Assembly (NCBI RefSeq): GCF_051192575.1
Contig: NZ_JBPJSQ010000009.1
Span: 124,001-188,000, forward strand
Length of the DNA stretch: 64,000 nt
Reading direction: 5' to 3'
Source: Aestuariimicrobium soli
GTDB taxonomy: Bacteria; Actinomycetota; Actinomycetes; Propionibacteriales; Propionibacteriaceae
In this document: piece by piece, positions 21,440 through 30,719 of the stretch
Position numbering within the stretch: the stretch's first letter is position 1
How the letters are laid out: every line of letters starts with the position of its first letter
Notes under the pieces: model-generated
What the model was told of the DNA's origin: nothing
The model's database searches: none
What the model saw: only the letters and a program-made list of their open reading frames with translations
Position numbers and translations under genes: made by a program

Positions 21440-21563
21440 CCCGCGTGCAGGACGCGCACCCGAACGGCCCATCGTGGCCCAGCTGGGGAACGAACCCCGT
21501 TTCGGATGCGCATTTCACACAAAACTGCGCCCGTCGCGACGCCGTGGAGCGGCCGGGGGGCGG

Positions 21564-21926
21564 TCAGTCGTCGTCGCCAGGAACCACCTGGCCCTGGATG
21601 ACCTCGCCGCTGGTGATCTGCGGAACCGGCGCCGGGTCGTCGCTCTCGTCGGGGGCGGTGGGTGCGGTGTAGGGCTTCGACGACACGTTCGCGAGCATCA
21701 CCGCAAACGCCGGGATGACGATGGCCCCCGCTGCGAACGCCCACCTCCACGGGCCCGGGGTCACGATCAGCCCGAAGAAGCAGGCCACGCGAATGCCCAT
21801 CGAGATCAGGTAGTTGCGTTGGCGCCGGTGACGGTCCTCACTGCGGCCCGGTTGCGCATCGGTGACCGACGTCGCGGGCTGGTCCCGCCGACCGGCCCGG
21901 TGTTCGTGGCTCGCCTGACTGGACAC
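21564..21926 (-). CDS. DUF3099 family membrane protein
   Basis: The 120 aa protein has the family signature SVTDAQPGRSEDRHRRQRNYLISMGIR compressed near residue 20-46, then two hydrophobic helices (ACFFGLIV and AFAAGAIVIPAFAVMLA) and an acidic tail. Function unknown; the family is confined to actinobacteria as far as I know. The GTG start has TAGGCT 6 bases upstream. About 136 bp separate it from the SURF1 start, with no feature recognised in between. Confidence 0.8.
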   Translation of the reverse strand: MSSQASHEHRAGRRDQPATSVTDAQPGRSEDRHRRQRNYLISMGIRVACFFGLIVTPGPWRWAFAAGAIVIPAFAVMLANVSSKPYTAPTAPDESDDPAPVPQITSGEVIQGQVVPGDDD

Positions 21927-21932
21927 GCCGCC

Positions 21933-21938
21933 AGCCTA
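21933..21938 (-). promoter_or_regulatory. -10 element TAGGCT for the DUF3099 gene
   Basis: On the minus strand TAGGCT ends 6 bases before the GTG at 21926. A leaderless arrangement. Confidence 0.45.
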
Positions 21939-21981
21939 CGCCCGAGCCGGACGGTGACTGACACGGCCACGTCGGGGGCGA

Positions 21982-21987
21982 TAAGTT
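21982..21987 (+). promoter_or_regulatory. -10-like TAAGTT for the fabG-fabI operon
   Basis: TAAGTT ends 7 bases before the GTG at 21995 in the short region divergent from DUF3099. It is a plausible leaderless promoter. Confidence 0.35.
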
Positions 21988-21994
21988 GCAGGGC

Positions 21995-22726
21995 GTGAGT
22001 GACTCAACGCAATCATCCACCGTCGCCCGCAGCGTGCTGGTCACCGGTGTCAGCAAGGGCATCGGACGAGCCATCGCCGCCGACCTGGTGGCGGCCGGTC
22101 ACCAGGTGGCCGGCACCTACCGCTCCGGCGACGTGCCCGAGGGCGTGCTCGGCCTCGTCTGCGACATCACCGATCCCGAACAGGTCGAGGCAGCCTTCGT
22201 CGCCGCCGAGCAGGCGCACGGGCCCGTCGAGATCCTGGTGGCGAACGCCGGCATCACCAAGGACGGCCTGCTGATGCGCATGTCGGAGGACGACTTCGCC
22301 TCGGTGATCGACACCAACCTGACCGGCACCTGGCGGGTGGTGAAGCGCGCGGTGCGCCCCATGATGAAGCAGCGCCACGGCCGCATCGTGCTGATCAGTT
22401 CGGTGGTGGGGCTGCTCGGCTCCGCCGGCCAGGTCAACTACTCGGCCTCCAAGTCGGCGCTGGTGGGCATGGCCCGCAGCCTCACCCGCGAGGTCGGCAG
22501 CCGGGGCATCACCTGCAACGTGGTGGCCCCCGGGTTCATCGAGACCGACATGACCGCGGTGCTCTCCGACGACGTCATCCTGGGCTACCGTGACCGCATC
22601 CCGGCGGCCCGGCTCGGGTCGGTCGACGACGTGACGGCGGCCGTGCGATTCCTCACCAGCGACGCCTCCGGCTACATCTCCGGAGCGGTCGTCCCGGTCG
22701 ACGGCGGCCTCGGCATGGGCCACTGA
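21995..22726 (+). CDS. fabG: 3-oxoacyl-[acyl-carrier-protein] reductase (FabG1/MabA type)
   Basis: Reduces 3-oxoacyl-ACP with NADPH in fatty acid elongation. The 243 aa SDR has cofactor loop TGVSKGIG, NAG motif and an intact S-Y-K catalytic set (ISSVVGLLGSAGQVNYSASK). Its N-terminus (VARSVLVTG) and end (DGGLGMGH) closely resemble mycobacterial MabA. The GTG at 21995 is preferred over an upstream TTG at 21986. The enoyl reductase gene follows after 46 bp, as in the mycobacterial fabG1-inhA operon. Confidence 0.93.
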   Translation: MSDSTQSSTVARSVLVTGVSKGIGRAIAADLVAAGHQVAGTYRSGDVPEGVLGLVCDITDPEQVEAAFVAAEQAHGPVEILVANAGITKDGLLMRMSEDDFASVIDTNLTGTWRVVKRAVRPMMKQRHGRIVLISSVVGLLGSAGQVNYSASKSALVGMARSLTREVGSRGITCNVVAPGFIETDMTAVLSDDVILGYRDRIPAARLGSVDDVTAAVRFLTSDASGYISGAVVPVDGGLGMGH

Positions 22727-22772
22727 GCCCACCCCATCCCGACACCCATCACCCGACGAAAGCGACAGAACC

Positions 22773-23546
22773 GTGGGAATCCTCGAAGGCAAGAACATCC
22801 TGGTGGCGGGCGTCACCATGAACACCTCCATCGGCTACGAGGTGGCCCGGCTCGCCCAGACCGAGGGCGCGACGGTCGTCGTCTCCAACTTCGGACGAGC
22901 GCTCTCGCTGACCCGTCGGGTGGTGCAGAAGCTCGACCCGGTGCCGCCGGTGCTCGACCTCGACGTGACCAATGACGAGCAGTTGGCGGGGCTGGCCGAC
23001 GCCCTGCGCGCCGAGGGCATCGACCGCCTCGACGGGGTCGTGCACTCCATCGCCTTCGCCCACCCCGAGCGGGCCCTCGGTGGGGCCTTCCTGACCACCG
23101 CGTGGGACGACGTGGCCACCTCGCTGCAGGTCTCCGCCTACTCGATGGCCTCGCTCACCATGGCCTGCAAGCCGCTGTTCGGCGAGACTGCTTCGGTGGT
23201 CGGCCTCACCTTCGACGCCACCATCTCGTGGCCCTCCTACGACTGGATGGGCGTGTCGAAGGCGGCCCTGGAATCGACCAGCCGCTACCTCGCCCGCTAC
23301 CTGGGCAAGGAGGGCGTGCGCTCCAACCTGGTGGCGGCCGGGCCGCTGCAGACGATCGCCAAGAAGGCGATTCCCGGGGCGTCCAGCTTCGACGACGTGT
23401 GGGCCGAGCGCGCACCGTTGGGCTGGGACCCCACCGATCTCGGGCCCACCGCGCGCGGGGTGGTGGCCCTGCTGAGCGACTTCTTCCCCTCCACGACGGG
23501 TGAGGTCGTGCACGTCGACGGCGGCGTGCACGCTATGGGCGCCTGA
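22773..23546 (+). CDS. fabI: Enoyl-[acyl-carrier-protein] reductase (InhA/FabI type)
   Basis: Performs the last reduction of the fatty acid elongation cycle with NADH. The 257 aa protein follows the InhA pattern: GVTMNTSIGYEVA near residue 13, S92 in VVHSIAF (the InhA S94 position), and Y156 and K163 in SYDWMGVSKAALES. The GTG start at 22773 has only a weak ribosome site. No mycolic acid genes are visible, so ordinary fatty acid synthesis is the expected role. The Mur ligase-like gene starts 5 bp after its stop. Confidence 0.93.
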   Translation: MGILEGKNILVAGVTMNTSIGYEVARLAQTEGATVVVSNFGRALSLTRRVVQKLDPVPPVLDLDVTNDEQLAGLADALRAEGIDRLDGVVHSIAFAHPERALGGAFLTTAWDDVATSLQVSAYSMASLTMACKPLFGETASVVGLTFDATISWPSYDWMGVSKAALESTSRYLARYLGKEGVRSNLVAAGPLQTIAKKAIPGASSFDDVWAERAPLGWDPTDLGPTARGVVALLSDFFPSTTGEVVHVDGGVHAMGA

Positions 23547-23551
23547 CCGCC

Positions 23552-25285
23552 ATGGCGACCGGTTCGCAGACCGGCGGTGCGGCCAAGGTGCTGCTGGAGC
23601 ATCGCCTGCTGGAGGGCGCGAACGTCTACTTCCCGCGGCCAGCGGTGAAGCTGACCTTCGACGTCTCGGGGCTGGCCGGTCGCCCCACGCCCCAGATCGT
23701 CTCGCTCGCCCGGGCCGCCGGACTGCGGTCGACGGCGGTGGGCGATCCCGACTCCGAACTGCGCTGGTTCACGCTCACGCGGCTGGTCAGCTCGCTGACG
23801 CGGCAGGTCGCGCACCGGGGCGGGGTCGTCCGGTTGGCGGTGCGAGCGCGTCGGGGGAGCGCTCCCGGTGAGGTGATCGTCGCGGTGCCCTGGCGCCACA
23901 CCGGCAAGGTCGACGCGCTGGCGGCCGGCATCGCCGAGGTGCTCGACGCCGCCGGGTCACGGCGGCGGACGATCGAGGCGGCGCTCGTCCGCGCGGGTGA
24001 GCGACTTCGGGAGGCGGACGAGGGGGACGAGCCCCGCCTGATCGACCCGACGGTGCCGGTGGTGGGCATCACCGGTACCAATGGCAAGACCACCACCAGC
24101 CGCATGATCAGCCACATCGCGATGACGGCGGGCAAGCACGTCGCCTGGTCGAGCACCGAGGGGGTGCACCACGACGGGCGTCTGGTGGTCGACGGTGACT
24201 ACTCCGGCCCCGGTGGGGCCCGGGAGGTGTTCCGGTGCTCGCCCCTCGACCTGGCGGTCACCGAGACGGCCCGGGGCGGGATTCTCCGGCGCGGTGTGGG
24301 CGTGCGCCGCTTCGACGTCAGCGTGGTCACCAATGTCTCGGCCGACCATCTGGGCCTCGAGGGCATCGACACCCTCGACCAGTTGGCCGAGGTGAAGGCG
24401 GTGGTTCCGCGAATCACCAAGGCCAAGGGCTGGACGGTGCTCAACGGGGACGACCCGCGGGTGTTCGCCATGCGGCACCTCTCGGAGGCGAAGCCCTGGA
24501 TCTTCTCGCCCGATTCCACCTCTCCGTCGCTGCGCCAGGCACTGGACGAGGGCGGTCGCACCACCACCGTGCTCGACGGCACGGTCGTCGTGGTCACCCA
24601 TGGGCGGGTGCAGCGGGTGGTCGACCTCGTCGACGTGCCCATGACGCTCTGCGGGCTGTCGCGGGCGAACGTCGAGAACGTGCTCGGGGTGACCAGCGCC
24701 GCCCTGGCGTTGGGGTTCAGCGTCGATCAGGTCAGGGCCGGATTGACCAGTTTCCTGCCGGAACGGAACAACCCCGGACGCATGGCCGTGTGGCTGCACC
24801 AGGGGCGCATCTTCGTCATCGACGTCGCCCACAACGAGGCCGGTCTGCAGGCGCTGCTGGACATCTGTCAAGGCGTCAGAGCCCCCGGCGGTGGGCTGCT
24901 GCTGAGCCTGTCGATGGCTGGCGACCGGCAGGCCGACGCCTTCCACAAGCTGGGCGAGATGGCCGGTCTGGCCGCCCAGCAGGTGATCTACACGCGGACG
25001 AACAAGTACCTGCGCGGCGCCGATCCCGAGCAACTGGCTGACTGGGTGGCCGAGGGCCTGGAACCGACGGGCACGCGGCTGTCGGCACGGCTCGACACCG
25101 AGATCGACGCCTTCGAGTGGGCGATGGCGCACACCCAGCCGGGCGATGTCGTGGGCTTCATGTCACACCAGCAGCGCGACGAGGTGAAGGCCCTGATGGC
25201 CGCCGACGGGGGCCACGCGGCCTCACCCGACGAGATTCGCGAATTGGTGATGGCCGCCCGCGAGGCCGCCACCACCCAGGCCTGA
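23552..25285 (+). CDS. Mur ligase-like protein; cyanophycin synthetase paralogue lacking ATP-grasp
   Basis: 577 aa. The ATP site TGTNGKTTTSRMISHI (residues 174-189) and downstream Mur ligase elements (ARGGILRRG, SADHLGLEGIDTLDQLAEVK, VAHNEAG) closely match the C-terminal half of the cyanophycin synthetase encoded about 1.7 kb further on. The N-terminal 165 residues begin LLEGANVYFPRPAVKL, similar in layout to the synthetase's RIFRGPNVWHYKQVV, and no ATP-grasp domain follows. In CphA the Mur-type half adds arginine to the aspartate side chain. This protein may ligate an amino acid to a related acceptor; the substrate is unknown. It follows the enoyl reductase gene by 5 bp. Confidence 0.8.
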   Translation: MATGSQTGGAAKVLLEHRLLEGANVYFPRPAVKLTFDVSGLAGRPTPQIVSLARAAGLRSTAVGDPDSELRWFTLTRLVSSLTRQVAHRGGVVRLAVRARRGSAPGEVIVAVPWRHTGKVDALAAGIAEVLDAAGSRRRTIEAALVRAGERLREADEGDEPRLIDPTVPVVGITGTNGKTTTSRMISHIAMTAGKHVAWSSTEGVHHDGRLVVDGDYSGPGGAREVFRCSPLDLAVTETARGGILRRGVGVRRFDVSVVTNVSADHLGLEGIDTLDQLAEVKAVVPRITKAKGWTVLNGDDPRVFAMRHLSEAKPWIFSPDSTSPSLRQALDEGGRTTTVLDGTVVVVTHGRVQRVVDLVDVPMTLCGLSRANVENVLGVTSAALALGFSVDQVRAGLTSFLPERNNPGRMAVWLHQGRIFVIDVAHNEAGLQALLDICQGVRAPGGGLLLSLSMAGDRQADAFHKLGEMAGLAAQQVIYTRTNKYLRGADPEQLADWVAEGLEPTGTRLSARLDTEIDAFEWAMAHTQPGDVVGFMSHQQRDEVKALMAADGGHAASPDEIRELVMAAREAATTQA

Positions 25286-25304
25286 GCAGGGCGGGCGGTC
25301 AGCG

Positions 25305-26291
25305 TCACTCCGCTCGGGCGTCCACCACCGGGGTGGCCAGCCCGTGGCGGCGGAGCGCGTCGGCGATGGCGTCGCTGGTGACCTGCGAGCAGGTGCGGTC
25401 GTCGCCGTCACCCATCACCCTGGCGCCGGAGAGGTAGGAGCCTCGTCCGACGTGCTTGAAGGGGCCGACCCGCACCACCGACAGCCGGCCGTCGTCGAGT
25501 GCCCGGCGCCACGACGAGTGCCGCGCCCAGCGGCGCCGCCCCGGGAAGATGATGGGGGCCAGCCAGCGCGCCTGCCAGTCGCGAGCCCCCTCCAGGTGGG
25601 TGATGCTGCCGCAGCGGTCGAGCCCGGGGTCGGCGTTGAGTACCCCGCCCAGCGAGATCAGGTGCACGGTGGCCCCGGCGGCGCCCAGGTACCAGGCGGC
25701 TCCGGCCGCGATCTGCGCGCCCCCGCTCCAGCCGAGCAGCACCACCGACTGGCCCGGCCCGGGGCGGTACCCGGCGGCCCGCAGTTGGCTCCAGATGGTG
25801 GTGGCGATGCCCGCCGAGAACACCGGACCGTACCGGTGGTCGGCCGAGACCAACACCTGGAAGACATTGCGCAGGTTGATCACCATCGACAGCACCGAGG
25901 CCAGGCCGCGCCTGCGCTGCAGGGCCACGAGCACCCGCCACAGGGGTGAGCTGCGGCGTTCATCGGTGAGCCCGCGGTTGTCGACCGCGTAGGGGTAGAT
26001 GGTCGACACCACGGTGAGATCGGCGAACTGGCGCTCCAACCGCCGCAGCAGCGGCTGCTCCCACCGCGGCACCAGCCCGTGGTCATAGCGGGCGATGCCC
26101 GACAGGTAGACCACGTGGCAGCGGTGCTCGGACGAGTCCGCCGCCTCGGCCAACGCGGCGGCGACGTCGGCGCGCGCGAGGGCGGTGGCCCGGCGACCGC
26201 GGGTGCGCCACCAGGTGAGGGACTCCAGGGGCGCGATCATCCAGGCCAGTACGGCCAAGGCCACCAGCCCGACCACCACGTCGAGGATCAT
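25305..26291 (-). CDS. Membrane-anchored alpha/beta-hydrolase-like protein
   Basis: The 328 aa protein has an N-terminal membrane segment (LDVVVGLVALAVLAWMIAP) and a soluble domain with the nucleophile elbow LLGWSGGAQIAAG (GxSxG) preceded by a beta strand. Asp and His partners are not obvious by eye. It could be a lipase or esterase or a non-catalytic relative. It is coupled to the next membrane protein gene by an ATGA overlap and lies downstream of cphA on the same strand. Convergent with the Mur ligase-like gene (19 bp gap). Confidence 0.6.
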   Translation of the reverse strand: MILDVVVGLVALAVLAWMIAPLESLTWWRTRGRRATALARADVAAALAEAADSSEHRCHVVYLSGIARYDHGLVPRWEQPLLRRLERQFADLTVVSTIYPYAVDNRGLTDERRSSPLWRVLVALQRRRGLASVLSMVINLRNVFQVLVSADHRYGPVFSAGIATTIWSQLRAAGYRPGPGQSVVLLGWSGGAQIAAGAAWYLGAAGATVHLISLGGVLNADPGLDRCGSITHLEGARDWQARWLAPIIFPGRRRWARHSSWRRALDDGRLSVVRVGPFKHVGRGSYLSGARVMGDGDDRTCSQVTSDAIADALRRHGLATPVVDARAE

Positions 26292-26974
26292 GGGCGCGCC
26301 GCGGGTCCGTGGGTGTGCACCAGCTCACCGGCGGCCGTCGGGGCCGCGAGCTGGTTCATCATGTCGCTGGCCGTCAGCAGGCGTCGGGCGCCGGTCAGTC
26401 GTCCCCACACGGCCCCGCGCAGGGCTGACAGCGGGGCGCGGAGCAGCGACCACACCACCATGCGGGCCACCCAGGCGACAGTGACCACCACCAGCGACCA
26501 CCAGCGATGGTCGATCACCGCGGCCGTCAGCCCCCACATCACCAGGAACTGCCACACGTGCAGCAGCCGCTCGAACAGCGGACCGAGAAAGGGAGTGATG
26601 CCGACCCATTCGAACCACAACGGCGCCAGCGAGAGCAGCACCACCGCCAGCACCGTGGTGATCGGGGGAGTGGGCCCCGGCGTCACCAGCAGCACCAGCC
26701 ACACCAATCCCGCCTGGGTGGCATGCGTGAGCACCATCTGCGTGGCGGTCAGCAGGCCGGCGAAGGCCACCCCGAAGCCGCGGATGTTGTTGATCACCAG
26801 CAGTCCGAGGTCACCGAGCAGGCCGGCGAACGCCGCCACCAGCGGCACCCCCAGCAGCACCACCCAGTACCGCAACGTTGACTCGCCGACCACCAGGTCG
26901 AGGGCCCGCTCGGGGGTGGGGCCCACCAGGGCCACCCAGGTGCGCCACACCAGCCCGACGGGATCGAGCGTCAT
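26288..26974 (-). CDS. Membrane protein of unknown function, cyanophycin locus
   Basis: The 228 aa protein has about five hydrophobic segments (for example YWVVLLGVPLVAAFAGLLG and ITTVLAVVLLSLAPLWF) and a soluble C-terminus. I do not recognise the family. It starts 6 bp after the cphA stop and overlaps the hydrolase-like gene downstream, so all three are probably one transcript. A role in transport or in placing the storage polymer is conceivable but unsupported. Confidence 0.6.
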   Translation of the reverse strand: MTLDPVGLVWRTWVALVGPTPERALDLVVGESTLRYWVVLLGVPLVAAFAGLLGDLGLLVINNIRGFGVAFAGLLTATQMVLTHATQAGLVWLVLLVTPGPTPPITTVLAVVLLSLAPLWFEWVGITPFLGPLFERLLHVWQFLVMWGLTAAVIDHRWWSLVVVTVAWVARMVVWSLLRAPLSALRGAVWGRLTGARRLLTASDMMNQLAAPTAAGELVHTHGPAARP

Positions 26975-26980
26975 CGAAGC

Positions 26981-29719
26981 TCAGTCCTTGTCGGTCGGGG
27001 TGGCGCGATTGCCGTAGGTCTCAAGCTCGGCCATCACGCTGCGATGCGAGTCGGGGCAGATCACGACCAGGTCGCCGGGCGAACTGAGCGCCATCGCGTG
27101 CCGGGTGGCCTCCAGTTCGTCGAGCACGGTCTCGACCCCTGAGCAGCGGGCTCCCTGGGCCATCGCCTCCTCGATGCCAGCCACGGTCAGTCGGGCGGTC
27201 TCCCCGACGGCCCGGCCGCGGGTCTTCGCATCCTCGCGCACGATGATGTGGTCGAAGTGGCGGGCGGCGACGCGTCCGAGCTCGGCGATGTCGTCGTCTC
27301 GGCGGTCACCGGCGGTCGCGATCACGCCGATCCGGCGCAACGACTTGCCCGAGGTCTGCTCCACCTCGACGGCCGTTCGGTCGACGAAGTCGCCCAGCAT
27401 CACCATGCCGGGGGCGTTGTGGCAGTAGTCGATGATCACCGTGCGGCCCTCGATGGTGATCTCGTTGAGCCGCCCCGGGGCCAGGTAGTAGCTGGTGTTG
27501 AACGTGCGCAGCCCCTGCCGGATGTCGTGCAGCGACGCTCCCGACACGTACGCGGCGGCCGCGGCCGCCATCGAGTTCTGCACGTTCATCAGCGCGCGAC
27601 CCCCGAAGGTGGCCGGCAGCAGGTGCGTCCAAGCGATCTGCATGGAGCGTCGTCCGTCGCGCACCATGATGCGGTCACCCATCTCGGACGAGTCGAGGAC
27701 GACGGCCTGTCCACCACGACGGCAGTGGTCCTCGACCATGTCGCGGGCGGGGTCGCCGGGCTGCTTCATGGTGAACCAGATCACTCGTCCCGAACAGGCG
27801 CGACGCATCTTGGCGACGTGCGGGTCGTCCGCGTTCAGCACGGCGTACCCGTGCCGGGGCACGGCCTCGACGACGACCTGCTTGACCGCGGCCAACTGCG
27901 ACAGGGTGTTGATGCCGCGGATGCCCAGGTGGTCGGGGGTGACGTTCAGCACCACCGCGACGTCGTTGTAGTCGTAGCCCAGACCCTCGCGCAGGATGCC
28001 TCCGCGGGCCACCTCGAGCACGGCGAAGTCGACTCGGGGGTTCTGCAGCACCATCCGCGCCGAGCGCGGGCCGGAGGCGTCCGCCCTGATCACCAGCCGC
28101 TCGTCGATGACCACGCCGTCGGTCGAGGTCATGCCGACCTTGCGGCCGATGCCCTTGAAGATGTGGGCGATCATGCGGCTGGTGGTGGTCTTGCCGTTGG
28201 TCCCGGTCACCGCGACGATGGGGATGCGACTCGGGGTGCCGGCCGGGAACAGCATGTCGATCACCGGCTTGGCGATGTACTGCGGGTCGCCGATGGTGGG
28301 GTGGGTGTGCATGCGGAACCCGGGTGCGGCGTTCACCTCGCAGATGCCGCCCCCGGTCTCGCGCACGGGCTGGGTGATGTCGGGGCAGATGAAGTCGATG
28401 CCCGCGATGTCGAGGCCGATCAGGCGGGCGGCCTCCTCGGCGATCTCGATGTTCTCGGGGTGCGCCTCGAAGGTGCGGTCGATCGAGATACCACCGGTCG
28501 ACATGTTGCCGGTCAGGGTGAGCTGCACCACCTGGCCCTGCTCGGGAACGCCATCCATGGTCAGACCCTGCTCGGCGACCAGATCGATCGCCGCCTGGTT
28601 CACCGAGATGCGGGTGAGCACCTTCTCGTGGCCGACACCGCGGCGGGGGTCGGCGTTGGTGATCTCGACCAGCTCGCTGACGGTGTGCTCGCCGTCGCCG
28701 ACGACGTGGGCGGGCACGCGTTCGGCGATGGCCGCGATCTGCCCACCGATCACCAGACAGCGGTAGTCGCGGCCCGTGATGAAGCTCTCGACGATCATCT
28801 GACCGCGCCGCGACTCGGCCTTCGACTCGTCCCAGACCGCGGCGATGGCCTCGTCATCGGCGAGGTTGAGCTTCACCCCTCGTCCGTGGTTGCCGTCGAG
28901 CGGCTTGATGACGACCGGGTAGCCGATGCGGCGCGCCTCGCGCTGGGCGTCGGCCAGGGTGCGCACCGACACCGACCGGGGCACCGGCAGGCCGGCGTTG
29001 CCCAACAGCTCGAGGGTGAGGTTCTTGTTCGAGGCGATGTCGACGGCGATGTTCGAGGTGCGCGACGTCATCGTGGCGCGGATGCGCTGCTGGTGCACGC
29101 CCTGACCCAGCTGGATCAGGCTCGAGGTGTTGAGCCGCTGCCACGGAATGTCGCGGGTGACCGCCTCGTCGACGATCGCCTGCGTGGAGGGGCCCAGCGC
29201 GTAGCGTTCGGCCGTCTTGATCAGCTTGTCGATCTCGGGACGAAGCTCGAAACCCTCCTCGGGGCTGACGAGGTGATTGACCAGCCGCACCGCCAGGGCG
29301 CCCGCCGCCAGGCCGACGTTCTCGTCCTGGTAGGCGTAGATGACGTTGTACTTGCCGGGTTCGCCCTTGACCGAGCGGGTCTTGCCGCGGCGCGCCTCGT
29401 GGCCCACCTGGGTCTGCAGCTCGATGGCGACGTGCTCGGCCACGTGGCCGACCCAGGTGCCCTCGTGCAGGCGTTCCACGAAGCCACCCTTGCGACCGCG
29501 CGAGCAGTGGTGGTTCCACAGCCCCGGCAACAGTTCGTGCAGCGTGTCGGCGAAACCGGGCAGCAGGTTGGTCGGGAACTGCTCGAGCACCCCGAGGTCG
29601 ACCACCAGTTGCACCACCTGCTTGTAGTGCCACACGTTCGGGCCGCGGAAGATGCGCGAGGACTCGATGGTCAGCTCGGGGGCCGGAACCAGATCGGTGG
29701 TGTCGTTCATGGGCTGCAT
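26981..29719 (-). CDS. cphA: Cyanophycin synthetase
   Basis: Polymerises multi-L-arginyl-poly-L-aspartate, a nitrogen, carbon and energy reserve. The 912 aa protein shows all three modules. The N-terminal domain spans residues 15-200 (RIFRGPNVW, HVAEHVAIELQ). The ATP-grasp domain spans about 220-490 (GYPVVIKPLDGNHGRGV, EVNAAPGFRMH) and adds Asp. The Mur ligase module has TGTNGKTTT at 505-513, ARGGILREG and DHLGIRGINTL, and adds Arg. ATG at 29719 or 29710; the latter has GGAAAG 9 bases upstream. Cyanophycinase lies immediately upstream on the same strand. Confidence 0.93.
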   Translation of the reverse strand: MQPMNDTTDLVPAPELTIESSRIFRGPNVWHYKQVVQLVVDLGVLEQFPTNLLPGFADTLHELLPGLWNHHCSRGRKGGFVERLHEGTWVGHVAEHVAIELQTQVGHEARRGKTRSVKGEPGKYNVIYAYQDENVGLAAGALAVRLVNHLVSPEEGFELRPEIDKLIKTAERYALGPSTQAIVDEAVTRDIPWQRLNTSSLIQLGQGVHQQRIRATMTSRTSNIAVDIASNKNLTLELLGNAGLPVPRSVSVRTLADAQREARRIGYPVVIKPLDGNHGRGVKLNLADDEAIAAVWDESKAESRRGQMIVESFITGRDYRCLVIGGQIAAIAERVPAHVVGDGEHTVSELVEITNADPRRGVGHEKVLTRISVNQAAIDLVAEQGLTMDGVPEQGQVVQLTLTGNMSTGGISIDRTFEAHPENIEIAEEAARLIGLDIAGIDFICPDITQPVRETGGGICEVNAAPGFRMHTHPTIGDPQYIAKPVIDMLFPAGTPSRIPIVAVTGTNGKTTTSRMIAHIFKGIGRKVGMTSTDGVVIDERLVIRADASGPRSARMVLQNPRVDFAVLEVARGGILREGLGYDYNDVAVVLNVTPDHLGIRGINTLSQLAAVKQVVVEAVPRHGYAVLNADDPHVAKMRRACSGRVIWFTMKQPGDPARDMVEDHCRRGGQAVVLDSSEMGDRIMVRDGRRSMQIAWTHLLPATFGGRALMNVQNSMAAAAAAYVSGASLHDIRQGLRTFNTSYYLAPGRLNEITIEGRTVIIDYCHNAPGMVMLGDFVDRTAVEVEQTSGKSLRRIGVIATAGDRRDDDIAELGRVAARHFDHIIVREDAKTRGRAVGETARLTVAGIEEAMAQGARCSGVETVLDELEATRHAMALSSPGDLVVICPDSHRSVMAELETYGNRATPTDKD

Positions 29720-29770
29720 CTTTCCACGTGGGGTGCGGGATTCCGGGTGATGGTGGTGAGCCGGTGGGGC

Positions 29771-30712
29771 TCAGCTGGCCTCGGCGCCGGACGAACGTCC
29801 GCGCGACTTGCGCTTCTCGTAGCGCAGCGAGTTGGCGCCCTCGGAGGCGATGTCGCGCGCGAGCTGGCGCAGCGAGTCCGCGGCCGCCTTGATCTCGCGC
29901 TTCTCCGACAGCGGCACCCGCTTGGCCACGGGCAGGTAGGTGCGCGAGGCGACGTCGAACTGCTGCCCGGCGGGAAGGATGTGCATGGTCACCCCCGAGA
30001 CCAGCATCGGCTGGGTCTGCTGGGCGGTGGGGGCGTCCGAGATGGCGTGGGAGCCGTCGATGATGGTGACCGCCCCGCGGCCCACCACCGTCAGGATGCC
30101 GTCGGTGAACACGGCTGCCGTGTCTTCGTCGACCCCCAACCCGAGCAGCGCCGGTGACTGCGCGACGAGTGCCAGCAGGCGCCCGTAGCGGTTGCGTTGG
30201 GCGAAGTGCTGGTCGAGGATCACCCCCGGCACGAGACCGAGACCGCCGGCCATCTGGCCCATCCGCTGCTTGGGGGTGGGGCCGCCCGCCCCGAAGGCGA
30301 TCATGTGTTCGGCCAGGATCGAGCAGCCCGCCGAGGTTCCGCCCACGACGGCTCCACGCTCGTGGGCACGCAGAATGGCGTCGCCGACGGGGGTGCCGGT
30401 GATCACGGCGGTCAGTTTGAGCTGGTTGCCGCCGGTCATGAAGATGCCGGACGCGCCGTCGATGCGCTCCACCAGCGCCGGGTCGTCGGCCTCGAGCCGG
30501 GTCTGCGGACGAACCTCGAGCACCTCCCGGGCACCCAGCGAGGTGAAGGCAGCGTCGTAGACGTCCATCACCTCGGGGCCCAGCGACGATGCGGTCGGAA
30601 TCACCACGATGCGGGCATCGGTGCCACCGGCGGCCTTGAGGAAGGCGCGCAACACGGTGCGGCGGCTGAGCTTGGCCTCGGCGCCGCCGATGGCGAAGAT
30701 CGGTCCAGACAT
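29771..30712 (-). CDS. cphB: Cyanophycinase
   Basis: A 313 aa serine exopeptidase (family S51) that releases beta-Asp-Arg dipeptides from cyanophycin. The nucleophile S127 is in GGTSAG (124-129), with TGGNQLKLT (93-101) and the family N-terminus PIFAIGGAE. The ATG at 30712 is chosen because it gives the family start; the frame stays open 66 bases further up. TAGGGT lies 7 bases upstream. It is followed by cphA after 51 bp, so synthesis and breakdown are encoded together. No dipeptide-cleaving isoaspartyl peptidase is seen nearby. Confidence 0.92.
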   Translation of the reverse strand: MSGPIFAIGGAEAKLSRRTVLRAFLKAAGGTDARIVVIPTASSLGPEVMDVYDAAFTSLGAREVLEVRPQTRLEADDPALVERIDGASGIFMTGGNQLKLTAVITGTPVGDAILRAHERGAVVGGTSAGCSILAEHMIAFGAGGPTPKQRMGQMAGGLGLVPGVILDQHFAQRNRYGRLLALVAQSPALLGLGVDEDTAAVFTDGILTVVGRGAVTIIDGSHAISDAPTAQQTQPMLVSGVTMHILPAGQQFDVASRTYLPVAKRVPLSEKREIKAAADSLRQLARDIASEGANSLRYEKRKSRGRSSGAEAS

Positions 30713-30719
30713 GCGAGTC

